Shown here piece by piece: positions 1-8,951 of a DNA stretch of 52,557 nt. Below the pieces are notes generated by a model. The model was not told where the DNA came from, did not search any database, and was given only the letters and a program-made list of their open reading frames with translations. Source of the stretch: Candidatus Omnitrophota bacterium (GTDB lineage: Bacteria; Omnitrophota; Gorgyraeia; Gygaellales; Profunditerraquicolaceae); contig JAPLMA010000109.1 of the NCBI GenBank assembly GCA_026387255.1, forward strand, positions 1-52,557, written 5' to 3'. Positions within the stretch are counted from its first letter, which is position 1, and each line of letters opens with the position of its first letter. A program made the position numbers and the translations under genes.

Positions 1-666
1 ATATTCCGGCTCCATTTTATGCTCAGTTATATTTTCGCATCTCACCGGGCGAAATGTGCCCAACCCCACATGTAATGTTACATAGGCTAAATTAACCCCC
101 GCGCCATGAATCTGTTTAAGCGACTCTCGCGTAAAATGCAGTCCGGCGGTAGGCGAAGCAAGCGCACCTACATTTTTTGCATAAACCGTCTGATAATAAA
201 CCGTATCTAAATCCTCAGGCTCGCGTTTAATATAAGGCGGCAAAGGAACAATCCCATAATTATAAATTGTATCCGCGTCCAGCTGTTTAAAACTAATCTG
301 ACCTCGGCTACTTAAAATTCCGGTAATCTTACCCGCGGCAAAAACAATCTTTTCACCAACTTTTGTGCGGCTGGGCTGAACCAAGCAAGCAAAAGTTGTA
401 CCATTAATCCGGCGGGTAAGTAAAATTTCCACCCGGCCGCCGGTAGACTTCTTCCCCATTAATCGACAATGCAAAACCTTGGTATCATTAAGCACCAACA
501 AATCATTTTTTTTAAAAAATCCAAAGATCTCTTTAAATACCCCATGGCTAATCGTGCCGGTTTTTCGATTTACGATTAAAAGCCTCGCCTCTTCTCTTTT
601 TTGCAAAGGATACTGAGCAATCAGATCTTTAGGAAGGAGATAATCAAATTCAGTAAGCTTTAACAT
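1..666 (-). CDS. queA: S-adenosylmethionine:tRNA ribosyltransferase-isomerase QueA (partial, C-terminus outside window)
   Basis: This enzyme transfers and isomerises the ribosyl part of SAM onto preQ1-modified tRNA, giving epoxyqueuosine in the cytoplasm. Translating the minus strand from the ATG at 666-664 gives 222 residues that start MLKLTEFDYLLP and run off the window edge without a stop. Family signatures seen are VGALASPTAGLHFT and TLHVGLGTFRPV. A full QueA is about 340 residues, so roughly the last third is missing. No good Shine-Dalgarno (SD) sequence precedes the ATG. The gene lies downstream of a 15-bp hairpin and in the same direction as queH, the next enzyme of the pathway, with one unrelated gene between them. 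Confidence 0.95.
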   Translation of the reverse strand, partial: MLKLTEFDYLLPKDLIAQYPLQKREEARLLIVNRKTGTISHGVFKEIFGFFKKNDLLVLNDTKVLHCRLMGKKSTGGRVEILLTRRINGTTFACLVQPSRTKVGEKIVFAAGKITGILSSRGQISFKQLDADTIYNYGIVPLPPYIKREPEDLDTVYYQTVYAKNVGALASPTAGLHFTRESLKQIHGAGVNLAYVTLHVGLGTFRPVRCENITEHKMEPEY

Positions 667-693
667 ATTTAATTAATTAAACAGTAAAAATAT

Positions 694-741
694 AGGGGAC
701 GGTTCTATTAAGCGGTTTTATGAAGGATAGAACCGTCCCCT
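694..741. repeat. Palindromic GGGGACGGTTCTAT element, possible terminator
   Basis: A perfect 15-bp inverted repeat has arms at 694-708 and 727-741 and an 18-nt loop. It begins right after the stop codon of the GHL10 gene. On the minus strand the second arm is followed by TATATTTTT, so it could also end transcription. One arm with its flank (727-747) recurs exactly at 35504-35524. This is therefore a dispersed repeat and not only a local hairpin. I recall similar GGGGACGGTTCTATT sequences near Y1-type (RAYT) transposases, but no transposase is present here. Confidence 0.8.
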
Positions 742-745
742 TTAT

Positions 746-1936
746 TTAATTCAGATAACCGATTAATTGATCGGATAAATCGTCAATCGAATAGAGAACT
801 ATGCCGTCGGGAGCCAACTCCGTAATCAAACGAAATTGGTTAGAAAACAAATCCGGATTATCTTTCATCAAAAACACTCCTATACCAACATAAATTTTAC
901 CTTTACCGCGATGACCCAAGCTACTTTTTACCGTTTCTTTAACAAATTGATTGTCTTTGGTATAAGACATCAACACCACATAATCAACAATTCCCTCTTC
1001 TAGCCAAGCCGACCAGTCGGCAAAAGCGTTGCTATATGCGCGCTCGGTAACCGGGATAACCGCGCAAGAAACCGCTAAAGCAGCGGATTTAACTTTAACT
1101 AAACTATAGATTTTACGCACTAAATCCGTAACCTGTTGACGTTTCCAATTATCCCAAGCCAAATACTCATCTTCATTATTCAGCGTATCTAAAACATTAA
1201 TCCCGGTTTTATCGCGAAATCGCTCAACATTCATCGCTCCATAACCATAGGTTAAACCGAATTTATTAAACCTTGAACCGGGAACAAATGGAATAGGCGA
1301 TGGATAACGCATATAATCTAGGTGTATCCCGCTAAATAACGGATAACGATTAATTATTTCATTAATAATTGTCAGCATGTACGACTCTACCTTGGGGTCA
1401 CCCGGTTCTAAAAATATCATATCCTCTCTGGAATAATATTTATCTAACTCAGTACCGGTGGAAATCTTTGATAATCTTTGATACTGATCCCGGGTAAGAA
1501 TAGAATTACCGTACTTATTCAGAATATCCGCTTTTTCATTTTTCCCTAATCCTAAAATATTTACCCAAGCAAAAACTTTAATATTATGCTGTCCCGCTTC
1601 CCTGAGTAATAAATCCAGCGTATCCAACCCGGCCGCGGCAACCATCTGGTCATATTTTGTTTTATCGCAAATCTTGGAATCATAATAAGCATTACCCGAC
1701 TGAAAGATCTGCAGATAAATTTCATTTATTTTAGCCTTATTGCATTGGGCAATCAAATTATGCACTCCTCCCTCAGAATAAAGCACTTTTTTCCCGGAAA
1801 ATACCGACACCCAAACACCTCGAGCAACAACCTCCTTAGCTGGAATCTGTTTATCTTCAGCTAAAACCAATCTTAAGCTAAATAAATATACAAATAAAAT
1901 TATAACTAGTATTTTAAATTTTCCGATTTCTTGCAT
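746..1936 (-). CDS. Exported GHL10-family (DUF187) glycoside-hydrolase-like protein
   Basis: This is a 396-residue protein with an N-terminal hydrophobic signal (about residues 8-26) ending in a possible cleavage site before EDK, so it is probably exported. The body fits the glycosyl-hydrolase-like 10 (PF02638) TIM-barrel family. It has an RGVWVSVFS start to the barrel, LLREAGQHNIKVFAWVN and the hallmark GIHLDYMRYP. The substrate is unknown; relatives are thought to act on surface or peptidoglycan-linked glycans. The ATG at 1936 has a GGAG 8-9 nt upstream, which supports a start lying 31 nt inside the end of queH. The stop abuts the palindromic element at 694-741. The family call is firm; the activity is not. 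Confidence 0.85.
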   Translation of the reverse strand: MQEIGKFKILVIILFVYLFSLRLVLAEDKQIPAKEVVARGVWVSVFSGKKVLYSEGGVHNLIAQCNKAKINEIYLQIFQSGNAYYDSKICDKTKYDQMVAAAGLDTLDLLLREAGQHNIKVFAWVNILGLGKNEKADILNKYGNSILTRDQYQRLSKISTGTELDKYYSREDMIFLEPGDPKVESYMLTIINEIINRYPLFSGIHLDYMRYPSPIPFVPGSRFNKFGLTYGYGAMNVERFRDKTGINVLDTLNNEDEYLAWDNWKRQQVTDLVRKIYSLVKVKSAALAVSCAVIPVTERAYSNAFADWSAWLEEGIVDYVVLMSYTKDNQFVKETVKSSLGHRGKGKIYVGIGVFLMKDNPDLFSNQFRLITELAPDGIVLYSIDDLSDQLIGYLN

Positions 1937-2454
1937 TGTTCAATCTCCGAATAGCTACAACCACAATATTTCTGACGATAAATACCTTTATGCTTCGCCT
2001 CTATCTGCGCCTGTTTAAAACCAGACCGAAAATCTTCATAATAAAAATCTACACCTGTTTCCTGGCTAATTTGATAACCTAATTGTTTGAGCAATTCGTG
2101 ATTCTGATACGGGCTGACCAAAAGAGTAGTACTAAATACCTTAAAACCATTTTTCTTAGCCTGGCGGGCAGTTTTGCGCAAACGCAATGACCAACAATTT
2201 GCGCACCGCTGACTCAAGAGTTCTGGAGTATTAATTGCCTGAAAAAAATCGGATTCCTTATGTTCAGGATACTCTACATCAAGAAGAAATTCCTCACTTA
2301 AAACTTTTAATCCCTCAACACGCCGATGATATTCACTAACCGGATAGATATTAGGATTATAATAAAATCCGCTAATTTTAAATCCCTGATCTTTTAACCT
2401 GCTAAAAGGATAGATTAAACAAGGCCCACAGCAGATGTGCAGCAGGATATCCAT
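1906..2454 (-). CDS. queH: Epoxyqueuosine reductase QueH
   Basis: QueH (DUF208 family) carries out the last step of queuosine synthesis, reducing epoxyqueuosine in tRNA, and replaces the B12-dependent QueG. The 182-residue protein has the PP-loop-like N-terminus with HICCGPC (Cys8, Cys9, Cys12). It also has CANC at Cys84/Cys87 and a CGC pair at 164/166. These cysteines fit the iron-sulfur and second metal sites of the family. It starts 6 nt after the ruvB stop and overlaps the next gene. queA lies just downstream, which supports a shared queuosine role. Confidence 0.93.
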   Translation of the reverse strand: MDILLHICCGPCLIYPFSRLKDQGFKISGFYYNPNIYPVSEYHRRVEGLKVLSEEFLLDVEYPEHKESDFFQAINTPELLSQRCANCWSLRLRKTARQAKKNGFKVFSTTLLVSPYQNHELLKQLGYQISQETGVDFYYEDFRSGFKQAQIEAKHKGIYRQKYCGCSYSEIEQCKKSENLKY

Positions 2455-2460
2455 AAATAA

Positions 2461-3513
2461 CTAGAAGATTTCTTCCTGTTGTTCTTGATTGAACTTTAAA
2501 CCAAAATGCTCGAAAGCCTTGCGCGTAGCTAAGCGGCCCCGCGCAGTACGTTTTAAATACCCGGCCATTAAAAGATACGGCTCGACTGCATCCTCAATCG
2601 TATCTACCTCTTCATTAAGGCTGGCCGCCAAAGACTCAATCCCCACCGGCCCGCCGCCGAATGACTCCAAGATTAATTTTAAGACCTTGCGATCCAAATC
2701 ATCAAAACCTGCCTGATCAATACCCAGCTCATTAAGGATCTTAGCCGCTGACGCCTGATCAACGTTATCGATTTTTAAAACCTGAGCGTAATCCCTCACC
2801 CGGCGCAAAAGCCGATTGGCGATACGCGGAGTTCCCCGGGAGCGTTTGGCAATCTCTAAAGCTGCCGCCTGATCAATTTTCACCGATAATAACTGACTGG
2901 AATTCTTTATAATTATAGCCAAGTCTTTAATTTGATAAAAATCCAAACTATAAAATATTCCAAACCTGCCCCGCAGCGGAGCAGCTAATAAGCCGGTACG
3001 CGTAGTTGCCCCGATTAAAGTAAACGGCTTAAGATTAAACTTAATTGTTTTAGCGTATGGCCCTTTATCAATAACAAAATCGATCTGAAAACTTTCCATG
3101 GCCGGATATAAAAATTCTTCAACCACTTTGGACATCCGGTGTATCTCATCGATAAAAAGAATATCTCCGTTTTCCAAATTAGTCAGTATGCCGATTAAAT
3201 CTCCGGCCCGCTCAATCGCCGGCCCGCTGGTGGCGGTAATTTTAGCGCCCATCTCATGCGCAATAATATGCGACAAGGAAGTTTTACCCAACCCCGGAGG
3301 CCCACTTAAAAGCACATGTTCCAGAGGTTCTTTCCTCTCCCTGGCTGCCTGAATGGCAATTTTTAAATTATCCACCACATCCTTATGGCCAACAAATTCA
3401 CTAAATTTCTTTGGCCTTAAGGATATATTTAAAACTATATCCTCTTCAGATTCCTTGATATCAGTAATAACGGAATCAGCTTTCAGTAGCGCGTGTCTGG
3501 TCTCTTCGCTCAT
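2461..3513 (-). CDS. ruvB: Holliday junction branch migration ATPase RuvB
   Basis: RuvB is the hexameric AAA+ motor that drives branch migration of Holliday junctions together with RuvA. The 350-residue protein shows Walker A GPPGLGKTS, Walker B LFIDEIHR and the sensor segment GATTRTGLLAAPLRGRFG. A C-terminal winged helix carries ARGRLATRKAFEHFG. Its length is normal for the family. The start overlaps the end of scpA by 38 nt and has no strong SD, so translational coupling is likely. ruvA and ruvC are not in the window. Confidence 0.97.
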   Translation of the reverse strand: MSEETRHALLKADSVITDIKESEEDIVLNISLRPKKFSEFVGHKDVVDNLKIAIQAARERKEPLEHVLLSGPPGLGKTSLSHIIAHEMGAKITATSGPAIERAGDLIGILTNLENGDILFIDEIHRMSKVVEEFLYPAMESFQIDFVIDKGPYAKTIKFNLKPFTLIGATTRTGLLAAPLRGRFGIFYSLDFYQIKDLAIIIKNSSQLLSVKIDQAAALEIAKRSRGTPRIANRLLRRVRDYAQVLKIDNVDQASAAKILNELGIDQAGFDDLDRKVLKLILESFGGGPVGIESLAASLNEEVDTIEDAVEPYLLMAGYLKRTARGRLATRKAFEHFGLKFNQEQQEEIF

Positions 3514-4249
3514 AAGGAATAATATTTTCTTTGTTTCTGGCTATAATTATATCTTCAAATTCCACGTCCTGGCGAGCGACAATTTCTTTCATTTTTGCCA
3601 GCTCCAGGATCGCCAAAAAGATCACGATAATCTCCATTTTGTCCTTGGACTTAGAGAATAACTCGGAAAGCTTAATTTCTGTTTGTACCAACAACAAGTG
3701 CAGAATATCATGGACTTTTTGTTCAACCGTATACTGATCCTTAATTACTTCATAAAAAACTTCGCGCGGTATATCTTTTAAAGCCTGAGAAAAAGCATTA
3801 ATCAAGTCAAAAATACTGGCTTCGAAATATTTATCCCCTTGCTTATCAAGCGCATTAGTATTAGCCGGCAGATCGGTTTTCGGGCGCTTAAAAACTTCCT
3901 GCTGGATGATCTCCCTTTGCTTTAAATTTTCGGCAATTTGTTTAAACTTTTCATATTCCAGGAGCCTTTTTACCAATTCCGCGCGCGGATCCTCTTGTTC
4001 TTCTAAAACCGCCAACTCTTCTGCCGGAAGCAACATCTTGGATTTTATCTGCATCAACGTGGCCGCCATGACCAAAAATTCTCCAACAATATTTAAATCC
4101 AAAAGTTGCATTAAGTTAATATACTCTAGATATTGCCCGGTGACTTTGGCAATCGGAATATCGTAAATATTAAGATGGTCTTTTTTTACTAAATATAATA
4201 ACAGGTCTAACGGGCCTTCAAACATCTCTAAGCGGATTTTATAATTCAT
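3476..4249 (-). CDS. scpA: Segregation and condensation protein A (kleisin)
   Basis: ScpA is the kleisin subunit that bridges SMC heads with ScpB during chromosome condensation and segregation. The 257-residue protein begins with the typical FEGPLDLLLYLVKK and contains LQIKSKMLLP-like text (LMQIKSKMLLPAEE). The acidic, helical middle and C-terminal winged-helix region are of normal length. Its ATG overlaps the trpS stop in an ATGA arrangement, showing coupling. scpB, often adjacent, is absent; ruvB follows instead. Confidence 0.93.
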   Translation of the reverse strand: MNYKIRLEMFEGPLDLLLYLVKKDHLNIYDIPIAKVTGQYLEYINLMQLLDLNIVGEFLVMAATLMQIKSKMLLPAEELAVLEEQEDPRAELVKRLLEYEKFKQIAENLKQREIIQQEVFKRPKTDLPANTNALDKQGDKYFEASIFDLINAFSQALKDIPREVFYEVIKDQYTVEQKVHDILHLLLVQTEIKLSELFSKSKDKMEIIVIFLAILELAKMKEIVARQDVEFEDIIIARNKENIIPYERRDQTRATES

Positions 4250-5229
4250 ATTTTAAGCAATCCTCTTACTTCTAAAATAGTTTTCTTGGCCAACAGGGAT
4301 GCCTTTTGCCTTCCCGCCGATAAAATCTCAACAATCTGCTTTTTGTCTTTTTGCAAAACCTGCCTTCTTTCCTGAATCGGCGCCAATAAATTAATAAGCA
4401 TTGCGGCCAATTCCTTTTTACATTCCGTGCAACCGATCATCGCTTTTTCGCAACGCTGATGAATCTGATTTTTAAGCTGAGGCGAAAATGCCGCGTAATA
4501 AGAGGAAACGCTGCATTTATCCGGATGCCCGCAATCAGTGACGCGAATACGCTCTGGATCTGTAAACATACCCTGCACTTTTTTAAGAATAACCTCAGGC
4601 GTATCAGTCAAAGCGATATAATTATTATAACTCTTACTCATCTTGCGGCTATCTAAGCCTAAAAGACGAGTAGTCTGAGTAAGTAAAGCACGGGGCTCCA
4701 CAAAACAAGTTGTTTTGTAAAGATGATTAAACTTCCGCACAATCTGTCGGGTTAACTCTAAATGCGGCAACTGATCCTCACCCACCGGCACACTATCGGC
4801 TTTATAAAGTAAAATATCCGCAGCTTGTAAAACCGGATACCCTAAAAAAGCATAAGTGCTTAAATCGCGATTAGCCACTTGCCGCAACTGTTCTTTATAG
4901 GTAGGGCAACGCTCAAGTAATCCTAAAGGGGTAATCAAAGAAAGAATAAAATAAAGCTCCAGATGTTCCGGCACCTGCGACTGAATAAAAATAGTAGATT
5001 TCTCAGGGTCAACTCCACAAGAGAGCCAATCAATGACATTATCCAACATGTTTGCTTTAAGTAAATCCGGATTGGCATACTCAGACATCAGCGCATGCCA
5101 ATCCGCGACCATAAAGAAACAGTCATACTCATCTTGCAGTTTGGTCCAATTGGCCAAAGCACCCACCAGATGGCCCAGGTGTAATTTACCCGTAGGCCGC
5201 ATGCCACTTAATATTCGCTTTTTAGTCAT
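4246..5229 (-). CDS. trpS: Tryptophanyl-tRNA synthetase
   Basis: This class I synthetase charges tRNA-Trp. The 327-residue sequence has a HIGH-type motif in PTGKLHLGHLVGAL near residue 12 and the KMSKS loop as RKMSKSYNN. The tryptophan-pocket segment GEDQLPHLELTR is also present. The length is standard for bacterial TrpRS. It starts a small cluster trpS-scpA-ruvB-queH after a 126-nt repeat-rich gap behind infB. No strong SD precedes the ATG. I could not recognise a leader peptide or T-box upstream. Confidence 0.96.
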   Translation of the reverse strand: MTKKRILSGMRPTGKLHLGHLVGALANWTKLQDEYDCFFMVADWHALMSEYANPDLLKANMLDNVIDWLSCGVDPEKSTIFIQSQVPEHLELYFILSLITPLGLLERCPTYKEQLRQVANRDLSTYAFLGYPVLQAADILLYKADSVPVGEDQLPHLELTRQIVRKFNHLYKTTCFVEPRALLTQTTRLLGLDSRKMSKSYNNYIALTDTPEVILKKVQGMFTDPERIRVTDCGHPDKCSVSSYYAAFSPQLKNQIHQRCEKAMIGCTECKKELAAMLINLLAPIQERRQVLQKDKKQIVEILSAGRQKASLLAKKTILEVRGLLKI

Positions 5230-5250
5230 ATTTTAGTCCAATATAATTTT

Positions 5251-5352
5251 AAACTCGAAACACGAAACCCTAAACTCTAAACAAACTCGAAACTATAAAC
5301 TCGAAAACCGAAACATTGTTTACGAAGTTTGGAGTTTCGGATTTAAAGTTTA
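5251..5352. repeat. Degenerate AAACTCGAAAC repeat tract between infB and trpS
   Basis: This low-complexity intergenic tract is built from variants of AAACTCGAAAC, with exact copies at 5251-5261 and 5283-5293 and a near copy at 5297-5308. The promoter-distal end carries the opposite polarity (GTTTGGAGTTTCGG), so the tract can also fold back on itself. It accounts for most of the 126-nt gap. I see no ORF in it and no convincing promoter. Confidence 0.7.
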
Positions 5353-5355
5353 ACA

Positions 5356-7548
5356 TCATAACTTTCTCGCGATCTTCTCTATATCATAAGCTTCAATAAT
5401 ATCACCTTCGACTAATTGATCAAACCCACCAACCGCAATCCCACATTCAAACCCTTCGCCAACCTCGCGGACATCATCCTTAAAACGCTTAAGGCTGGAA
5501 ATCTTACCCTCAAAAGCTACCGCACCATTGCGCATCAGTGTAATCATACAGTTACGATTGATCTTACCCTTGGTGACGAAACATCCGGCAATAATACCGG
5601 AATGAGAAAGTTTAAACATCTTTCTAACTTCCGCCTTACCTAAAAACACTTTCTTTAATTTTGGATCAAGCATTCCTTCCACGGCAGCTTTTATATCATT
5701 GGCTAACTCATAAATAATGCTGTACATCTTAACTTCAATTCCTTCTTTAGAAATCAGCTCTTTGGCCGGCTGATCAGCGGAAACATTAAATCCTAAAAGT
5801 AACGCATCAGAAGCTACCGCTAAAATTACATCTGAAGTATTGATATTTCCTGCCCCCATATGTATGATATTAATTTTTATCTCGGAAACATTCAATTTAT
5901 CCAGTGTGTCTTTAATCGCCTCCAGCGACCCCTGAACGTCTGCCTTAATGATTAAATTTAGTTCCTTAACTTTACCTGCGGCAATCTGAGCATGCAATTC
6001 TTCCAGATTTACCCTTTTGACTTCTTTAATCTGCTGTTGCTTCTGGTTTTCCACGCGCGCCTGAATTAAACTCTTGGCCTGCTTTTCATCTTCAATCACA
6101 AAAAACTGCTCCCCGACCTGCGGAATTCCATTAATCCCTAAAATTTCTACCGGAGTTGCCGGACCAACAGTAGCTACTCCCTGCCCCCGGTCATTGAGCA
6201 TCGCCCGAATCTTTCCATATAAATTACCGACGATTATATTTTGATTAAGATGTAATGTACCATTCTGCACAAGCAGTGTAGCGACCGGCCCTTTGCCTCT
6301 AGCCATCCGGGCTTCCACAACTACTCCAGAGGCAAGACGATCAGGATTAGCCTTTAACTCCATCATTTCGGCTTGTAACAAAATCATCTCAAGCAAATTG
6401 TCTATCCCCGCACCGGTTTTCGCAGAAACCGCAACCGTAATTGTTTTCCCACCCCAATCCTCAGGATTTAATCCAACCGCCGCTAACTGTTTTTTAACCA
6501 TGTCCAAATTTGCCTGCGCTTTATCTATTTTATTGATCGCCACGATAATCACTACCCCGGCAGCTCGCGCATGGTCGATTGCTTCCTGAGTTTGCGGCAT
6601 AATTCCATCATCAGCAGCTACAACTAACACCACAATATCAGTAATTCGCGCGCCGCGCGCGCGCATAGCGGTAAATGCTTCATGACCAGGCGTATCTAAA
6701 AAGGTAATCTCCCCTTGCGCAAGACTAACCCGATAAGCACCAATATGCTGAGTAATCCCACCATGCTCACCTTCTGTAATTTTAGTCTTACGTATAGCAT
6801 CCAAAAGAGAGGTCTTACCATGATCAACATGCCCCATAAAAGTAACTATCGGTGAACGGCTCTTTTGCTCCTGCGGCCTATCTATTTTCTTATGCTCCTC
6901 TAAAACCACCTCTTCGGCATTAAGCGCTTTCTTAATTCCAAAATTATATTTTAAACATAACTTATTTAAAACGGCCTCATCTAAAGTTTGGTTAATTCCA
7001 ATCATTATCCCCATACCCATGAGATGTTTAATCAGAATCGAAGATTTCTCCTGTAATTTTATGGCTAAATCTTTAACCGTAATCGGCAACTCCAGCTCGA
7101 TTTCTTTTTCCGGTGCAGCCTGGACCTCAACCTTTACTTCCGGTTCGATTATCGGTTTAACCTCATGCCTAACCTCAACTTTAGCCTTGACCTCCGGCTT
7201 ATGCACAGGTTTAACCTCAACTTTAACCTTGGCTTCCGGCTTATGCACAGGTTTAACTTCAACTTTAGCCTCAAGCTTAACTTCCGGCTTGATTACCGGT
7301 TTAACCTCATACTTAATCAAAACTTTCGGTTCAGCTTTACTTATCGGTTTAAGCATCGATCTAAATACCGGCTTAATTATTTTATTAGTCTTTTTTATTA
7401 ATGTTTTAAACTTAGGTGATTTAACCACAAGTTTAGACTTAGACGCCTGAGCTTTGACCGACGGCTTCTTAGTTTTTGCATTCGCTTTAACCTTAAACTT
7501 AACTTGCGATTTTTTTACTATTATTTTTTCTTTTTTTATTTTTGACAT
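5356..7548 (-). CDS. infB: Translation initiation factor IF-2
   Basis: IF-2 is the GTPase that brings initiator tRNA to the 30S subunit and promotes subunit joining. I place the start at ATG 7548 (730 residues) because GGAAAGAG lies about 8 nt upstream; an in-frame ATG at 7596 lies in a palindromic repeat and is unlikely. The N-terminus is a long Lys/Val/Glu/Pro-rich extension with 14-residue repeats. The GTPase core follows, with GHVDHGKTS (G1), DTPGHEAF (G3) and NKID (G4), and then the usual C-terminal beta-barrel domains. It closes the nusA-infB string. Confidence 0.96.
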   Translation of the reverse strand: MSKIKKEKIIVKKSQVKFKVKANAKTKKPSVKAQASKSKLVVKSPKFKTLIKKTNKIIKPVFRSMLKPISKAEPKVLIKYEVKPVIKPEVKLEAKVEVKPVHKPEAKVKVEVKPVHKPEVKAKVEVRHEVKPIIEPEVKVEVQAAPEKEIELELPITVKDLAIKLQEKSSILIKHLMGMGIMIGINQTLDEAVLNKLCLKYNFGIKKALNAEEVVLEEHKKIDRPQEQKSRSPIVTFMGHVDHGKTSLLDAIRKTKITEGEHGGITQHIGAYRVSLAQGEITFLDTPGHEAFTAMRARGARITDIVVLVVAADDGIMPQTQEAIDHARAAGVVIIVAINKIDKAQANLDMVKKQLAAVGLNPEDWGGKTITVAVSAKTGAGIDNLLEMILLQAEMMELKANPDRLASGVVVEARMARGKGPVATLLVQNGTLHLNQNIIVGNLYGKIRAMLNDRGQGVATVGPATPVEILGINGIPQVGEQFFVIEDEKQAKSLIQARVENQKQQQIKEVKRVNLEELHAQIAAGKVKELNLIIKADVQGSLEAIKDTLDKLNVSEIKINIIHMGAGNINTSDVILAVASDALLLGFNVSADQPAKELISKEGIEVKMYSIIYELANDIKAAVEGMLDPKLKKVFLGKAEVRKMFKLSHSGIIAGCFVTKGKINRNCMITLMRNGAVAFEGKISSLKRFKDDVREVGEGFECGIAVGGFDQLVEGDIIEAYDIEKIARKL
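7172..7297 (-). repeat. 42-bp tandem repeat inside the infB N-terminal extension
   Basis: Two near-identical 42-bp units (7172-7213 and 7214-7255) and a diverged third (7256-7297) encode 14-residue blocks of the type VEVKPVHKPEAK. Because 42 is a multiple of three the frame is kept. Copy number is likely variable between strains. The block lies in the disordered N-terminal arm of IF-2. Confidence 0.8.
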
Positions 7549-7566
7549 ATTTTCTCTTTCCTGCCT

Positions 7567-7606
7567 GCCAAGTTTTGTGGCGGGCTTGCCCGTCAAACTT
7601 GATGGC
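7567..7606. repeat. Imperfect palindrome between nusA and infB
   Basis: Arms at 7567-7585 and 7588-7606 are imperfect reverse complements (GCCAAGTTTTGTGGCGGGC against GCCATCAAGTTTGACGGGC). They form a GC-rich hairpin in an otherwise AT-rich gap just upstream of the infB SD. It looks like a dispersed palindromic repeat more than a terminator, because no T-run follows on the minus strand and infB must still be expressed. Confidence 0.6.
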
Positions 7607-7625
7607 GAGCTTTTATATTATAAAA

Positions 7626-8930
7626 CTACGATAGCTTTTTAGCTTCTGTAATGATTTTCTGGGCCTTCTTTTCACCAATGCCCTTAATCTTAGTCAACCC
7701 CTGCACCTGAAGTTTAATTATATCAGCTACATTCTTAATTCCTACTTCCTTTAAACTCTCGGCAATCTTGGAACTAACTCCTAAAAGGTCTCCTAAGGAA
7801 GTTTCCTGCTTGCTTTCTTTTTTTACCTCTTTTTTAACTTCCTTTTTAGCGTCTGTTTTAGTTGCTTTTTTGGATACCTTTTTAATTTCTTTCTTAATCT
7901 TCTTAATCTTGACCAACTCCGGTTGACTCGCGACTGCTTCTGTCGCGCTAACCGCTACTTCTGTTTTACCGCCAAGTGCCTCAGCAGCAATCATACTCTT
8001 CGTGCGGATATCCAGCTCCCAACCAACCAGCCGGGAGGCCAAACGCACGTTCTGACCGTGCTTACCGATACTCAAAGAAAGTTGATCATCATCAACAATC
8101 ACCCCGGCCTTCATTTTATCCCGATCTAATTTGATCTCTGAAACCTTAGCCGGAGAAAGTGCAGCCTTAATATATTCACGTACATCATCATTAAAACGCA
8201 CGATATCAATTTTCTCACCCTGTAACTCATTAACAATATTTCTTACCCGATTACCGCGCATCCCCACGCAGGCACCCACGGCATCAACCTTATCATTCTT
8301 AGAGTAGACCGAAATTTTAGTACGTTCACCGGCTTGGCGCGATATGCCTCTAATCTCCACGATTCCCTCATAGATCTCCGGAACCTCTAATTCAAATAAT
8401 TCTTTAACTAAATTTGGATGAGCGCGCGAGAGGATAATCTGCGGGCCCTTGGTGTCTTTTTTCACCTCCACCACATAAGCCCGAATACGCTGCCCCTGTT
8501 TAAATTCTTCTTTAGGTGATTGTTCGCGCTTAAGTAAAACACCTTCGGCCTTACCCAATAAATCTACAATCACATTACCTTTTTCAAAACGATAAACCGT
8601 ACCGCTGACAATCTCTCCGACGCGGTTCTGAAATTCCACAAAAACCACATCCTTTTCTGCCTCGCGCATTTTCTGGATAATTACCTGACGCGCAGTAGAA
8701 GCAGCAATACGCCCGAAATCAATATTAGTAATTAATTCATTATTGCGGAAAGCGCGAATCTCTCCAGTAGCTCGGTCAATCTGAACCTTGAATTCCTCAT
8801 CCGGTTTTAAATCAATTACCCTTTTAACCGCACTAAGCATAGCGCTTTCTACGGCCTCCAACATAATTTCTTTCTTAATTCCCTTTTCTCGTTCAATCTG
8901 TTCAATAATTGCTAAAAGTTCCTGACTCAT
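7626..8930 (-). CDS. nusA: Transcription termination/antitermination factor NusA
   Basis: NusA binds RNA polymerase and nascent RNA and modulates pausing, termination and antitermination. The 434-residue protein has the N-terminal RNAP-binding domain and an S1 domain (GEIVSGTVYRFEKGNVIVDL). Two KH domains follow, including VDAVGACVGMRGNRVR and LSIGKHGQNVRLASRL. After a Lys-rich linker (about residues 315-375) comes a short helix-hairpin-helix end (GLTKIKGIGEKKAQKI) in place of the E. coli acidic repeats. A GGAG SD precedes the ATG. It sits between rimP and infB as in many bacteria. Confidence 0.96.
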   Translation of the reverse strand: MSQELLAIIEQIEREKGIKKEIMLEAVESAMLSAVKRVIDLKPDEEFKVQIDRATGEIRAFRNNELITNIDFGRIAASTARQVIIQKMREAEKDVVFVEFQNRVGEIVSGTVYRFEKGNVIVDLLGKAEGVLLKREQSPKEEFKQGQRIRAYVVEVKKDTKGPQIILSRAHPNLVKELFELEVPEIYEGIVEIRGISRQAGERTKISVYSKNDKVDAVGACVGMRGNRVRNIVNELQGEKIDIVRFNDDVREYIKAALSPAKVSEIKLDRDKMKAGVIVDDDQLSLSIGKHGQNVRLASRLVGWELDIRTKSMIAAEALGGKTEVAVSATEAVASQPELVKIKKIKKEIKKVSKKATKTDAKKEVKKEVKKESKQETSLGDLLGVSSKIAESLKEVGIKNVADIIKLQVQGLTKIKGIGEKKAQKIITEAKKLS

Positions 8931-8951
8931 TTTTTTATTCTCCAGTTCATA

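Noticed and set aside
2489..2716. Plus-strand ORF opposite ruvB, and similar short plus-strand ORFs throughout
   Set aside because: They are antisense to strongly conserved genes, lack ribosome binding sites and show no recognisable domains.
5251..5352. CRISPR array
   Set aside because: Units are about 11 nt, degenerate and without unique spacers of constant length; no cas gene is present.
5230..5355. T-box or tryptophan leader ahead of trpS
   Set aside because: The gap is an AAACTCGAAAC repeat tract; I see no T-box core, specifier loop or Trp-rich leader ORF.
7019..7450. Plus-strand ORF of 143 codons with Thr/Ser/Leu-rich repeats
   Set aside because: It is antisense to the repetitive Lys/Val/Pro part of infB; its repeats mirror the 42-bp units and it has no family features.
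7549..7596. Upstream in-frame ATG for infB
   Set aside because: The extra 16 residues are encoded by the palindromic repeat and a better SD serves ATG 7548.
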